Assembly: GCF_014695395.1 (NCBI RefSeq)
Contig: NZ_JACJOF010000005.1
Location: forward strand, 1 to 64,000
Direction: 5' to 3'
Origin: Nodosilinea sp. FACHB-131
Lineage (GTDB): Bacteria; Cyanobacteriota; Cyanobacteriia; Phormidesmidales; Phormidesmidaceae
DNA: 64,000 nt
The notes under the pieces: generated by a model
What the model saw: the letters and a program-made list of their open reading frames with translations, nothing else
Databases searched by the model: none
What the model was told of the DNA's origin: nothing
Part shown: piece after piece, positions 1 through 7,627 of the stretch
How positions within the stretch are numbered: the first letter of the stretch is position 1
Layout: each line of letters opens with the position of its first letter
Program-made: the position numbers and the translations under genes

Positions 1-93
1 GGGTGGTTAAAGAGCCGGATTCGCAAACACCTCCCCCATGCCGACGGCTTACGTGCCGCTATTGAAGTCGTGCTCAAGCAAGCCGCGTCCTAA
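1..93 (+). CDS. 3' end of an unidentified protein (partial)
   Basis: Frame 1 is open from the first base to a TAA at 91-93 and encodes the last 30 residues of a protein whose body lies left of the window. The tail is basic and helical in composition (begins GWLKSRIRKHLPHADG, ends KQAAS). I do not recognise the family. It converges on the minus-strand gene that follows, and the two stop codons overlap by four bases (90-93). It is called coding because the frame stays open to the window edge and the residue composition is ordinary for a soluble protein. A chance open frame of this length cannot be excluded. Confidence 0.45.
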   Translation, partial: GWLKSRIRKHLPHADGLRAAIEVVLKQAAS

Positions 94-527
94 CCTAGAT
101 GACCACAGCTATACTGGTAGGTACGGGCGGCGGGGCGCAGGCCGCTGAGCAGCAGGGCGGCCGCCGAGCCCCAGTAGCCGAGCTGGCTAATTCCTGTACT
201 CGCTAGAAAATACAGGCCCAGGGCGGTGAGCAGGTGCAGCCCGAGGACGAGCCGCAGCGACCAGCGGGCCAGCGATCGCACGTAGTCAACCTGGCGATCG
301 TCCACCGCAATGCCGTTTTCTACCGACAGGGTCGCTTCGCTCAGCGCTCCCTTCGCCTCGAAGTAGATATTCCAGGGCACGGTGGTAATTGTCAGCAGCC
401 AGCCAAAGCTAGCTAAGCCCACGACCCAGTCGGCGAAGTTGCCTACAGGGATTTGCCACCACTGGGCCAGGCCAAAAATGCCCAATAAAATTATCACCAA
501 CATCAGGCTGAAAAAGCTCGCCACCAT
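90..527 (-). CDS. Small multi-pass membrane protein of unknown function
   Basis: 145 residues with ATG at 527. Hydrophobic segments lie near residues 5-25, 30-52, 90-110 and 115-130, so it is predicted to sit in the inner or thylakoid membrane with about four helices. Between helices 2 and 3 is a charged stretch around FEAKGALSEATLSVENG and a region beginning VDYVRSLARWSL. It looks like a conserved cyanobacterial hypothetical. From memory, relatives continue past the Arg/Tyr-rich end (RTYQY), while this one stops a few residues later exactly where the facing gene ends, so it may be 3'-truncated. No function can be assigned. A 12-bp perfect hairpin lies just upstream of its start. Confidence 0.6.
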   Translation of the reverse strand: MVASFFSLMLVIILLGIFGLAQWWQIPVGNFADWVVGLASFGWLLTITTVPWNIYFEAKGALSEATLSVENGIAVDDRQVDYVRSLARWSLRLVLGLHLLTALGLYFLASTGISQLGYWGSAAALLLSGLRPAARTYQYSCGHLG

Positions 528-549
528 CGCTAGGCTCCAAACGCAATTA

Positions 550-590
550 AGGGGCAGATAGGTCGAGGAAATCCCCGTCTATCTGCCCCT
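550..590. promoter_or_regulatory. Perfect 12-bp hairpin upstream of the small membrane protein
   Basis: Bases 550-561 (AGGGGCAGATAG) and 579-590 are exact reverse complements separated by 17 bases. The hairpin sits 22 bp upstream of the ATG at 527 on the minus strand, so it would lie in or near the 5' leader. No T-run follows on either strand, so a classical intrinsic terminator is unlikely. Its role is unknown. Confidence 0.4.
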
Positions 591-696
591 ATGGTGGCCG
601 CTGTAGTTTGGCTCAGCGTGGCCGCTATACCGGTTTTTCAGGTGTTCCTAGTACTTGACCAAGCTGATTTTGACAAGTTCTACCGGTCTAAGGTTC

Positions 697-736
697 AAGG
701 TCTTAGGTTTAGGGCAGGTCGTGAACCTAAGACCTT
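697..736. repeat. 13-bp inverted repeat between the membrane protein and glmM
   Basis: Bases 697-709 (AAGGTCTTAGGTT) and 724-736 are exact reverse complements around a 14-base loop. The element lies downstream of the glmM stop (minus strand) and could end its transcript, but no T-run follows. Partial direct copies of GGTTCAAGG and CCTTAAACC surround it, so it may be a small interspersed cyanobacterial repeat. Confidence 0.4.
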
Positions 737-796
737 AAACCTTGTACCCCCACGAACCTGTCACCTTGTGCCCCTACACCCCAGGTCAGGGCGGAG

Positions 797-2269
797 TTAC
801 CCCGCTAGGTGCTGGGTGACGGCCTGAACAATGTGCTGGGTCCAGCGATCGACGAGACCTGCGTCTGCGGCCTCGACCATGACTCGAATTACCGGCTCGG
901 TGCCGGAGGGACGCACCAGCACCCGACCCGCGTCACCCATGGCTTGCTCAGCGGCGGCAACGGCTTGGCAAACGGGGGCGCAGTCTTGCCAGTTGAGACG
1001 GCGATCGCGATCAACCACCATTACGTTTTGCAGCTTTTGCGGATAGGTTTGGAAGCTGTCATCCACCAGGGCGGCCAGCGAACCACCCAGTGTCTGCACT
1101 AGAGTCGCTAGGTGCAGGGCGGTGAGAATGCCGTCACCGGTCAGGCTGTAGTGGTGGCAGAGAATATGACCCGATTGTTCACCCCCAAGCTTTGCTCCTC
1201 GGCGAACCATTTCGCTATAAACATGTTGATCGCCAACTTGGGTGCGCACCAAGGTGCCGCCCAGCTTTTCCCAGGCGCGCTCAAAGCCGAGGTTGGCCAT
1301 AACGGTAGAAATTAGGGTGTCGTTGGGCAGCCGTCCCTGCTCTTGCAGCCGCTTGCCCCAGAGGTAGAGAATGTAGTCGCCATCAACCACGCGACCCTGG
1401 GCATCCACCGCCATCACCCGGTCGGCATCGCCGTCGAAGGCAAAACCCAGGTCGGCCCCGTGGGCTTGAATAGCGGCCTTTAAAGGCTCCAGGTGAGTCG
1501 AGCCACAGTCCACGTTAATGCGATCGCCGTCGGGGGCACCATGCAGGGCAATTACCTCAGCTCCGGCCTCCACAAACACCTGCTCGGCCAGGCGAGTGGC
1601 CGAGCCCCAGGCCATATCGAGCACCACCTTCATGCCCGTCAAATCAAGGCCGGGCAGCAGGGGCTCATGCAAAAAGCTGGCGTAGCGGTTGACCAGCTCA
1701 GGGCGGTAATAGCACTGTCCCCAGGTGGAGCCAGGGGCGATCGCCGTGGCCTGACCCCGCAGGGCCGCTTCAATGGCGGCCTGCACAGGGCTGGATAACT
1801 TGGTGCCGTCTCCGCCAAAAAACTTAATGCCGTTGTCCGCTGGCGGGTTGTGGCTGGCCGAAATCATAATGCCGCCTAAGGCCTGGCACGACTCAGCCAG
1901 GTAAGCGACAGCAGGGGTTGGGCAGAGCCCAATGTGCCACACATCTAGCCCCGCCGAGGTCAACCCAGCGGAGAGGGCGCTGGCCAGCATGTGTCCAGAG
2001 GTGCGAGAGTCTTGGCCTAAAATAATTGGTCTGTCGGTCAAGCCCTGCGCCTGCATAATCTGCCCAGCCCAGTAGCCGATTTCCATGGCTAGGGGAGCAT
2101 TTAGCAGATCGCCTGCTTTGCCGCGAATACCATCGGTGCCAAACAGAGGACCGGCGGGAAGTTGTAGACCACCCAATCCCTTCAGCGATCGCTCAACAGC
2201 GGCCTCAGTATCAATGAGTTGCTGACTGACAGGTACCGTGCCCGTCGGCCTTACCGGAGAACTTACCAT
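797..2269 (-). CDS. glmM: Phosphoglucosamine mutase GlmM
   Basis: Converts glucosamine-6-phosphate to glucosamine-1-phosphate on the cytosolic route to UDP-GlcNAc for peptidoglycan and LPS. Counting from the longer upstream GTG at 2284, the phosphohexomutase signatures are: [11 protein letters not shown] near 48-58, the phosphoserine loop [11 protein letters not shown] with Ser144, the metal loop DGDADR at 284-289, and the C-terminal phosphate-binding loop [14 protein letters not shown]. The start chosen here is the ATG at 2269 because a GAGGA Shine-Dalgarno lies nine bases before it, giving 490 residues. The extra N-terminal 35-45 residues before the fold are usual in cyanobacterial GlmM. 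It is divergent from the DUF309 gene and appears monocistronic. Catalytic residues are intact. Confidence 0.95.
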   Translation of the reverse strand: MVSSPVRPTGTVPVSQQLIDTEAAVERSLKGLGGLQLPAGPLFGTDGIRGKAGDLLNAPLAMEIGYWAGQIMQAQGLTDRPIILGQDSRTSGHMLASALSAGLTSAGLDVWHIGLCPTPAVAYLAESCQALGGIMISASHNPPADNGIKFFGGDGTKLSSPVQAAIEAALRGQATAIAPGSTWGQCYYRPELVNRYASFLHEPLLPGLDLTGMKVVLDMAWGSATRLAEQVFVEAGAEVIALHGAPDGDRINVDCGSTHLEPLKAAIQAHGADLGFAFDGDADRVMAVDAQGRVVDGDYILYLWGKRLQEQGRLPNDTLISTVMANLGFERAWEKLGGTLVRTQVGDQHVYSEMVRRGAKLGGEQSGHILCHHYSLTGDGILTALHLATLVQTLGGSLAALVDDSFQTYPQKLQNVMVVDRDRRLNWQDCAPVCQAVAAAEQAMGDAGRVLVRPSGTEPVIRVMVEAADAGLVDRWTQHIVQAVTQHLAG

Positions 2270-2360
2270 GTTAATTTTCCTCACACCTCACACTCACAGT
2301 GGAGGATAACACCTCTGCCTTAGGATGGAACTATCCCTTTAGGCCAGTTCCCCCATAGTT

Positions 2361-2825
2361 ATGGCCGTCGATATCCCTAGCGATAGTGTTGATCCCCGCC
2401 TAGGGGAAGGCATTGCTCTGTTCAATCAAGGCGAGTACTATGCCTGCCACGATGTGCTCGAAGCCATCTGGATGGAGGCCAACACCCTTGAAAAGCCGTT
2501 TTACCAAGGTATTTTGCAAATTGCGGTGGGGCTTTATCACCTGGGCAACCACAACTGGCAAGGTGCCAGCATTCTGCTTGGAGAAGGAGTGAACCGCCTG
2601 CGCCCCTTCGAGCCCACCTATGGAGGCATCGATGTAGAACGTTTAGTTGACTGCGGTTGGGCCTGGTTGACCGCCCTGCACCAGAGCGGCCCTGAGCAGG
2701 TAGCTGACGTAGCAGCGGCGGTGCCCCTGGCTCAGGGAGAGCCAGCGGCGGGGGCTGACCCAAAGGCCGTAGTGGCGATCGCCGGAGTCGAGCACCCCTT
2801 GCCAGCACTACACATAGCCGTATAG
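2361..2825 (+). CDS. DUF309 family protein
   Basis: 154 residues. The N-terminal 110 residues carry the DUF309 helical-bundle pattern: GIALFNQGEYYACHDVLEAIW, then EKPFYQGILQIAVGLYHL and GEGVNRLRPF. The conserved His in the CHD motif and the FYQG motif are present. The family is common in cyanobacteria and plastids and has no established biochemical role. The last 40 residues are Ala-rich and probably disordered. It is transcribed divergently from glmM with a 91-bp shared upstream region. It stands alone, followed by about 370 bp without a gene. Confidence 0.85.
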   Translation: MAVDIPSDSVDPRLGEGIALFNQGEYYACHDVLEAIWMEANTLEKPFYQGILQIAVGLYHLGNHNWQGASILLGEGVNRLRPFEPTYGGIDVERLVDCGWAWLTALHQSGPEQVADVAAAVPLAQGEPAAGADPKAVVAIAGVEHPLPALHIAV

Positions 2826-3198
2826 CCCCAGGCCTGCCTAAACAGCAGGACCATCCTGAAGGACGCAGTTTTGTAGTGAAATTTACAGTAATTCGCTTTC
2901 AGGCAACCCCAGAGGATCCCTTGAGGCATTTTGGGGTAGCACGCTGTCTCCTATGGAGTTTCTATCAAGTTTAAGACTGTGTTCGCCTGTAGCAGCCCCA
3001 TGTCTCCGTTTACATGAACCTCTTTACGGAATCTTCTGCTTTGAGAAGACGGGGCTATACACTAGCGTGTCATGCGAGTCGACCTCACCCTGGCGGTTAG
3101 CCGTTGCCCCTAGGTTTAGAAGACTTAGCGAAACGGCTTAGATATGTAACTACGGAGCACTGCGATCGCGGATTGTTTATTCACCCTGAATCGTCACA
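2826..3198. other. Gene-free interval
   Basis: About 370 bp between the DUF309 gene and the first glycosyltransferase. A 62-codon frame at 2953-3141 has no recognisable features and is probably chance. The only notable element is GGAGCACTGCGATCGCG at 3154-3170, which recurs upstream of the second glycosyltransferase copy (4420-4436) with one difference. No clear promoter or terminator was seen. Confidence 0.5.
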
Positions 3199-4050
3199 AT
3201 GGAAATAAGCGTTATCATCCCCTGCTTCAATGCCGCACCGGTTATTGGGCAGCAGTTAGAGGCTTTGGCCAAGCAAACCGTTGCCCCCTATGAGGTGATC
3301 GTGGCCGACAATGGCTCTACCGACAACAGCCGCGCTGTGGCTGAGCAATACGGCGATCGCCTGCCGAGGTTAAAGGTAATTGATGCAGCGGGGGTTCAAG
3401 GTGCTTCCCATGCCCGCAACATGGGGGCTAAGGCCGCCACCAGCGACTACTTGGCCTTTTGCGATGCCGATGACGTCGTCAGTGAGGGCTGGCTTGAGGC
3501 CCTGAGCCAAGCCTTCGCTAGCCATAGCTTTTTAGCCTGCCGCCTCGACTACGAAAAACTAAATAGCGACACAACCAATACCTCACAAACCGACGGCCTA
3601 CAAAACTTTAGAACACCCTTTTACCCCTTTGCCGGGGGTTGCGGGTTAGCCATTCGCAAAGACATTCACGAATCGATAGGCGGGTTCGACGAAACCATCT
3701 CCCATTTAGAAGATGCCGACTACTGCATTCGCGTGCAGATTGCCGGTCACCCCCTAGTGTTTGTACCTGACGCAGTAGTGCACTATCGCTACGCGACGGA
3801 CACCGAACAGTCCTTTTTTGAGGCCCGCCAGGCGACCTACCGCAAAGCCTACAACTGGGGCTACGGGCTAGCCACCCTCTACCGGCGCTACCACAGTCAG
3901 GGTATGCAGTTACACGGGCTACCGCCGCGTTTGGTGTTAATCCCACTGTGGGGGCTGCGAGTTTTAGGGTCTGGGTTTAAGTCCCACAGCAGCGTTTGGC
4001 GGTTGGGCTGGCATATGGGCGTGGTCAACCGGCTACTTGCTAAGCCATAG
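3199..4050 (+). CDS. Family 2 glycosyltransferase (tandem copy 1)
   Basis: 283 residues with a GT-A fold. The N-terminus MEISVIIPCFNAAPVIG is the nucleotide-sugar binding strand, DNGSTDNS follows, and the metal-binding acidic motif is CDADD near residue 95. GGFDETISHLEDADYC near 160-175 is the acceptor or catalytic region typical of GT2 enzymes. No transmembrane helix is evident, so it should act on the cytosolic face of the membrane in polysaccharide or glycolipid synthesis. The substrate is unknown. It is a close paralogue of the next gene (about four in five residues shared by eye), and both share an upstream 17-mer, so the pair is a tandem duplication. Confidence 0.9.
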   Translation: MEISVIIPCFNAAPVIGQQLEALAKQTVAPYEVIVADNGSTDNSRAVAEQYGDRLPRLKVIDAAGVQGASHARNMGAKAATSDYLAFCDADDVVSEGWLEALSQAFASHSFLACRLDYEKLNSDTTNTSQTDGLQNFRTPFYPFAGGCGLAIRKDIHESIGGFDETISHLEDADYCIRVQIAGHPLVFVPDAVVHYRYATDTEQSFFEARQATYRKAYNWGYGLATLYRRYHSQGMQLHGLPPRLVLIPLWGLRVLGSGFKSHSSVWRLGWHMGVVNRLLAKP

Positions 4051-4471
4051 TCCGCCTCAGCGTTTGTTCTAACTACCCTGGGCGCATTGCTTCGCGTTAG
4101 TGAGCGTGACCAGGGCTCTGGATAGTTTGCTCAACCCTCAACGCAATGACCATAGGCCAGTACACCGCCCCGGTTTTCGCCAGCGGTAGTGAGCCAGGGC
4201 TTGGGCACAGCGATCGCTATATCTACGTCTAGGCGTTCTGGGCCATCCCTACCCAGGTAACTGTCTAACCAGCCGCTAAAGCCGCTAGATGACCATCTCT
4301 ATCTTCTAGGAGATGGGGTTCACAGGCGCGCGAAAGTAGGATTGCGAGTTAAGTCGGTTACTTACTTGCCTGATGTTATGCCTGCACAAAGCCGATAGGT
4401 AGGGGTGACCAAGAGATGTGGAGCACTGTGATCGCGAGTCGCCTGCTTACCTAAGTTCGCTAACGAAAACT
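4051..4471. other. Gene-poor interval between the tandem glycosyltransferases
   Basis: About 420 bp with no intact gene. It contains a minus-strand open fragment at 4131-4298 that reads like the C-terminus of a lost gene (separate entry), and the shared 17-mer GGAGCACTGTGATCGCG at 4420-4436. A weak CCCTGG/CCAGGG hairpin at 4076-4115 might end the first glycosyltransferase transcript, but it lacks a T-run. Confidence 0.5.
4131..4298 (-). pseudogene. C-terminal remnant of an unidentified gene
   Basis: Read on the minus strand, 55 codons are open between an in-frame TAG (4299-4301) and a TGA (4131-4133). The peptide has protein-like composition: SGFSGWLDSYLGRDGPERL, then a hydrophobic stretch, then GGVLAYGHCVEG. 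No ATG is in frame and the reading is blocked immediately upstream. It is therefore best explained as the surviving 3' end of a gene decayed or deleted when the flanking glycosyltransferase duplicated. The family is not recognised. The call rests on composition only and is tentative. Confidence 0.35.
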
Positions 4472-5377
4472 ATGAAAATAAGCGTTATTGTTCCTTGTTT
4501 TAATGAAGCAGCCGTCATTGGGCAGCAGCTAGAGGCACTGACGAAGCAGACCGTTGCCCCCTACGAAGTGATCGTGGCCGACAACGGCTCCACCGATAAC
4601 AGCCGCACCGTGGTTGAGCAATACCGCGATCGCCTACCCCGCCTAAAGGTGATCGATGCAGCAGGGGTGAAGGGTGCTTCCCACGCTCGCAATGCCGGGG
4701 CCAAGGCCGCCACCGGCAACTACCTAGCTTTTTGTGACGCTGATGATGTCGTCGATCAAGGGTGGCTTGAGGCATTGGAACAAGCTTTCACCAGCTGCGG
4801 TTTTCTAGCCTGCCGCCTGGACAACGAAATGCTCAATCCGGGCGCTGTCAACACTCCACAAAACCAGGGGCTGCAAAACTTCAGAACGCCCTTTTATCCC
4901 TTTGCCGGGGGCTGCGCGTTGGCCATCCGCAAAGATATTCACGAGTCGGTGGGTGGGTTCGATGAAACGATTTCCCACTTAGAAGATGCCGACTACTGCA
5001 TTCGTGTGCAGATGACAGGTCACTCCCTGACCTATGTGCCCGATGCAGTGGTGCATTACCGCCACGGTACGGGCACCAAACAGTCGTTTGTAGAGGCCCG
5101 CCAGGCAACCTACCACAAAGCCTACAACTGGGGCTATGGGCTAGCTACCCTCTACCTACGCTACCGCGACCAGGGCATGCAGCTGCACGGGCTAGCACCA
5201 CGCGTCGTGCTGATTCCGCTGTGGGGGCTGCGGGTTTTAGGGACTGGGTTTAAGTCGCACAGCAGCCTCTGGCGGTTGGGCTGGCACATGGGCGTGGTCG
5301 ATCGCTTGCTTAGCACTGCCGAGGTACCCAGTCCACCAGTATCTGCCCCACTGGTGGCAGCGCTAGCAACCAGGTAG
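4472..5377 (+). CDS. Family 2 glycosyltransferase (tandem copy 2)
   Basis: 301 residues from the ATG at 4472. A longer frame starts at 4418, but 4472 aligns exactly with the start of copy 1 (MKISVIVPCFNEAAVIG). It has the same GT-A motifs: DNGSTDNS, CDADDV and GGFDETISHLEDADYC. The differences from copy 1 are mostly conservative, and copy 2 has an extra Pro/Val/Ala-rich tail of about 18 residues after DRLLS. Both copies keep all visible catalytic motifs, so both are probably active and may differ in acceptor. The donor sugar cannot be told from the sequence. Confidence 0.9.
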   Translation: MKISVIVPCFNEAAVIGQQLEALTKQTVAPYEVIVADNGSTDNSRTVVEQYRDRLPRLKVIDAAGVKGASHARNAGAKAATGNYLAFCDADDVVDQGWLEALEQAFTSCGFLACRLDNEMLNPGAVNTPQNQGLQNFRTPFYPFAGGCALAIRKDIHESVGGFDETISHLEDADYCIRVQMTGHSLTYVPDAVVHYRHGTGTKQSFVEARQATYHKAYNWGYGLATLYLRYRDQGMQLHGLAPRVVLIPLWGLRVLGTGFKSHSSLWRLGWHMGVVDRLLSTAEVPSPPVSAPLVAALATR

Positions 5378-5506
5378 TAGGGCGGCAGCACCCCAGGGCA
5401 AAGTGGGCCATAGCTAACGTGGTTTTGTTTGCCCGTTAGGGATAGCGCTCCCTGCTAGGATGGACTTTGTGCCCCAGGGGTGTGCTGTTCTCTTGTCGAG
5501 CTCGCT

Positions 5507-6673
5507 ATGCAGATTTATTTAGATTACAGCGCTACTACGCCCCCACGCCCAGAAGCGATCGCCGCTATGCAGGCCGCCATGGCTGAGCAGTGGGGCAATC
5601 CCTCTAGCCTGCACCACTGGGGTGGCCAGGCCGCCACTGTTTTGGAGCAGGCGCGCTTGCAGGTGGCGTCGTTGCTCAATGCCGACGACAATTCGGTAAT
5701 CTTTACGGCGGGGGGCACCGAGGCCGACAATCTAGCGCTGCTAGGGGTAGCTCGGCGCTATCGAGTGCCCCAGCACATTGTTATCTCATCGGTAGAACAT
5801 TCTGCCGTTGAGCAGCCGGCCCAGCACCTTGAGCAGCTGGGTTGGCAGGTCACTCGGCTGCCAGTCGATGCCCAGGGGCAGGTGAGCCCAGCCGCTCTGC
5901 GCCAGGCCCTGCGCGACAACACCGTGCTGGTGTCGATTATCTATGGCCAGAGCGAGGTGGGTACCCTCCAGCCCATTGAGGTGCTGGGTCAGATCGCCCG
6001 TGACCACGGAGCGCTGTTTCACACCGATGCGGTGCAGGTGGCGGGGCGGCTGCCCATCGACGTGCAAACCCTGCCGGTCGATCTGCTGTCGCTCTCTAGC
6101 CACAAAATCTATGGCCCCCAAGGGGCTGGAGCGCTGTATGTGCGCCCCGGAGTTGAGCTGGAGCCGCTGCTGGGCGGGGGCGGCCAGGAGTTTGGTCTGC
6201 GATCGGGCACCCAGGCGGTGCCGGTGTTAGCGGGGTTTGGGGTGGCAGCGGCCCTGGCGGCAGCGGAAATGCCCAGTGAAACCCTGCGGTTGATTGGGCT
6301 GCGCGATCGCCTCTTTGAGCAGCTGGCCGATGTCGCTGAGCTGGTGCCCACGGGCGATCGCCGCCACCGGCTGCCCCACCACGCCAGCTTTTGCATTGCC
6401 GCTGCCGATGGCGATCGGGTCAGCGGCCGTACCCTGGTGCGCGAGATGAATCTGGCGGGCATTGGCATTAGCGCCGGATCGGCCTGCCACAGTGGCCAGG
6501 TGAGCCCCAGCCCAGTGCTGCTGGCCATGGGCTACAGCGATCGCGCGGCCCGCTGCGGCATTCGCCTCACCCTGGGGCGGCACACCACTGCCGCCGATAT
6601 CGACTGGACGGCGATGGTGTTGCGCCAGGTGCTCCATCGCGCCCTCATCCCTTTGACCTTATCTCCGGTGTAG
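5507..6673 (+). CDS. Cysteine desulfurase (NifS/IscS-type)
   Basis: 388 residues from ATG 5507 (MQIYLDYSATTPPRPEA, the standard N-terminus of the family). This PLP-dependent class V aminotransferase-fold enzyme takes sulfur from cysteine for Fe-S clusters, thiolated tRNA and cofactors. The PLP-binding lysine lies in SSHKIYGPQGAGAL, preceded by FHTDAVQVAG. The catalytic cysteine lies in the flexible loop SAGSACHSG. Its length matches group I NifS/IscS enzymes. Only eight bases separate it from the DUF1995 gene, so the two are probably co-transcribed. A longer start at 5480 lacks homology support. Confidence 0.93.
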   Translation: MQIYLDYSATTPPRPEAIAAMQAAMAEQWGNPSSLHHWGGQAATVLEQARLQVASLLNADDNSVIFTAGGTEADNLALLGVARRYRVPQHIVISSVEHSAVEQPAQHLEQLGWQVTRLPVDAQGQVSPAALRQALRDNTVLVSIIYGQSEVGTLQPIEVLGQIARDHGALFHTDAVQVAGRLPIDVQTLPVDLLSLSSHKIYGPQGAGALYVRPGVELEPLLGGGGQEFGLRSGTQAVPVLAGFGVAAALAAAEMPSETLRLIGLRDRLFEQLADVAELVPTGDRRHRLPHHASFCIAAADGDRVSGRTLVREMNLAGIGISAGSACHSGQVSPSPVLLAMGYSDRAARCGIRLTLGRHTTAADIDWTAMVLRQVLHRALIPLTLSPV

Positions 6674-6681
6674 AGCCTGCT

Positions 6682-7443
6682 ATGGATAGTGCTATGGATT
6701 CTGTCACGATGTCCCCTGGAGCTGGCGTTCCGGCCAGTCTCGAAGACGCGATCGCCCAGGCTCGGGGAGCTACCCAAGCGGCCATCCAGGCGGGAGTGCC
6801 CCGAATGGTGGTCGAGCTGGCCTACTCCGAGCTGAAGGGCATGCCCGTAGCCCAGCAGTTTTACCCCGCCCTGCAAGAGCTGGGCCTGGTCTTCAAGGTT
6901 TATTTTCCCGATGCGGGGGCGGCGGCTCTGGCCCGCCGCGACTGGGGCAACCCCGACTTTGTCGTGCGGGCAATCGGGGAGCTCCACAGCGAGATGGAGC
7001 CCGGCGACCAGGCCTATCTGTTTGTGGAGCCCTCATCGATCGAGGTCAATCAGGTCGAGGAGATGTGTGCTCAAGCGGGCGACGCCTTCGTTATCATGCT
7101 CAACCCCAAGCTCGAAGACGTGGCTACCATTGGCATTGGCTACGCTGGACGGCAGCTGCGCGATCGCTTCCTCAGCACCCTAGAGCCGGTCTACTACCTG
7201 CGACCCATGGAGGGTGCCGTGCTGTTGCGCTGCTACCCTAATCCCTGGCAGGTGTGGCAAGAGACCGACAGTGGCTATGAGCTGCGGGCCGAATCACCCG
7301 AAAAGCCCTCCGGTGAAGCGATCGATCGCATTTTGATGGGCGATACAGCCGACTCTAGCGAGCCCAGCACGGCGGCCTCTAAGGGCAAACGAGGCGGTTT
7401 CCTAAACGAGCTCCAGGGGTTCATTCGCGCCCTGACTCAGTAA
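6682..7443 (+). CDS. DUF1995 family protein (LPA3-like)
   Basis: 253 residues. The core (about 20-215) matches the DUF1995 pattern seen in cyanobacteria and plastids: a leading helix, PRMVVELAYSELKG, an FPD motif after LVFKVY, then EPSSIEVNQVEEMC, and RPMEGAVLLRCYPNPWQV near the end. Plant members include LPA3, implicated in photosystem II assembly (family knowledge). The bacterial role is unsettled. The C-terminal 40 residues are Ser/Lys-rich and probably disordered. Coupling to the cysteine desulfurase by an 8-bp gap suggests joint expression, and a link to sulfur or Fe-S assembly is only an inference. No membrane segment is visible. Confidence 0.8.
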   Translation: MDSAMDSVTMSPGAGVPASLEDAIAQARGATQAAIQAGVPRMVVELAYSELKGMPVAQQFYPALQELGLVFKVYFPDAGAAALARRDWGNPDFVVRAIGELHSEMEPGDQAYLFVEPSSIEVNQVEEMCAQAGDAFVIMLNPKLEDVATIGIGYAGRQLRDRFLSTLEPVYYLRPMEGAVLLRCYPNPWQVWQETDSGYELRAESPEKPSGEAIDRILMGDTADSSEPSTAASKGKRGGFLNELQGFIRALTQ

Positions 7444-7627
7444 ATTAGCCTCAGCGAGCATCCTAGCTGGATTATTCCTGCTACTGCTAGCAAGATCGTG
7501 CCTCGGGGATACTGTCTTGGGTCCTGACCTGAGGTTATACTGCACTACACCCCGGCCCGATCACCCCTGCCGATCGGCGCTGCTCTCAGGCCAACCCTGT
7601 TCTATGACTGGTGAGTAACGACAGCCC

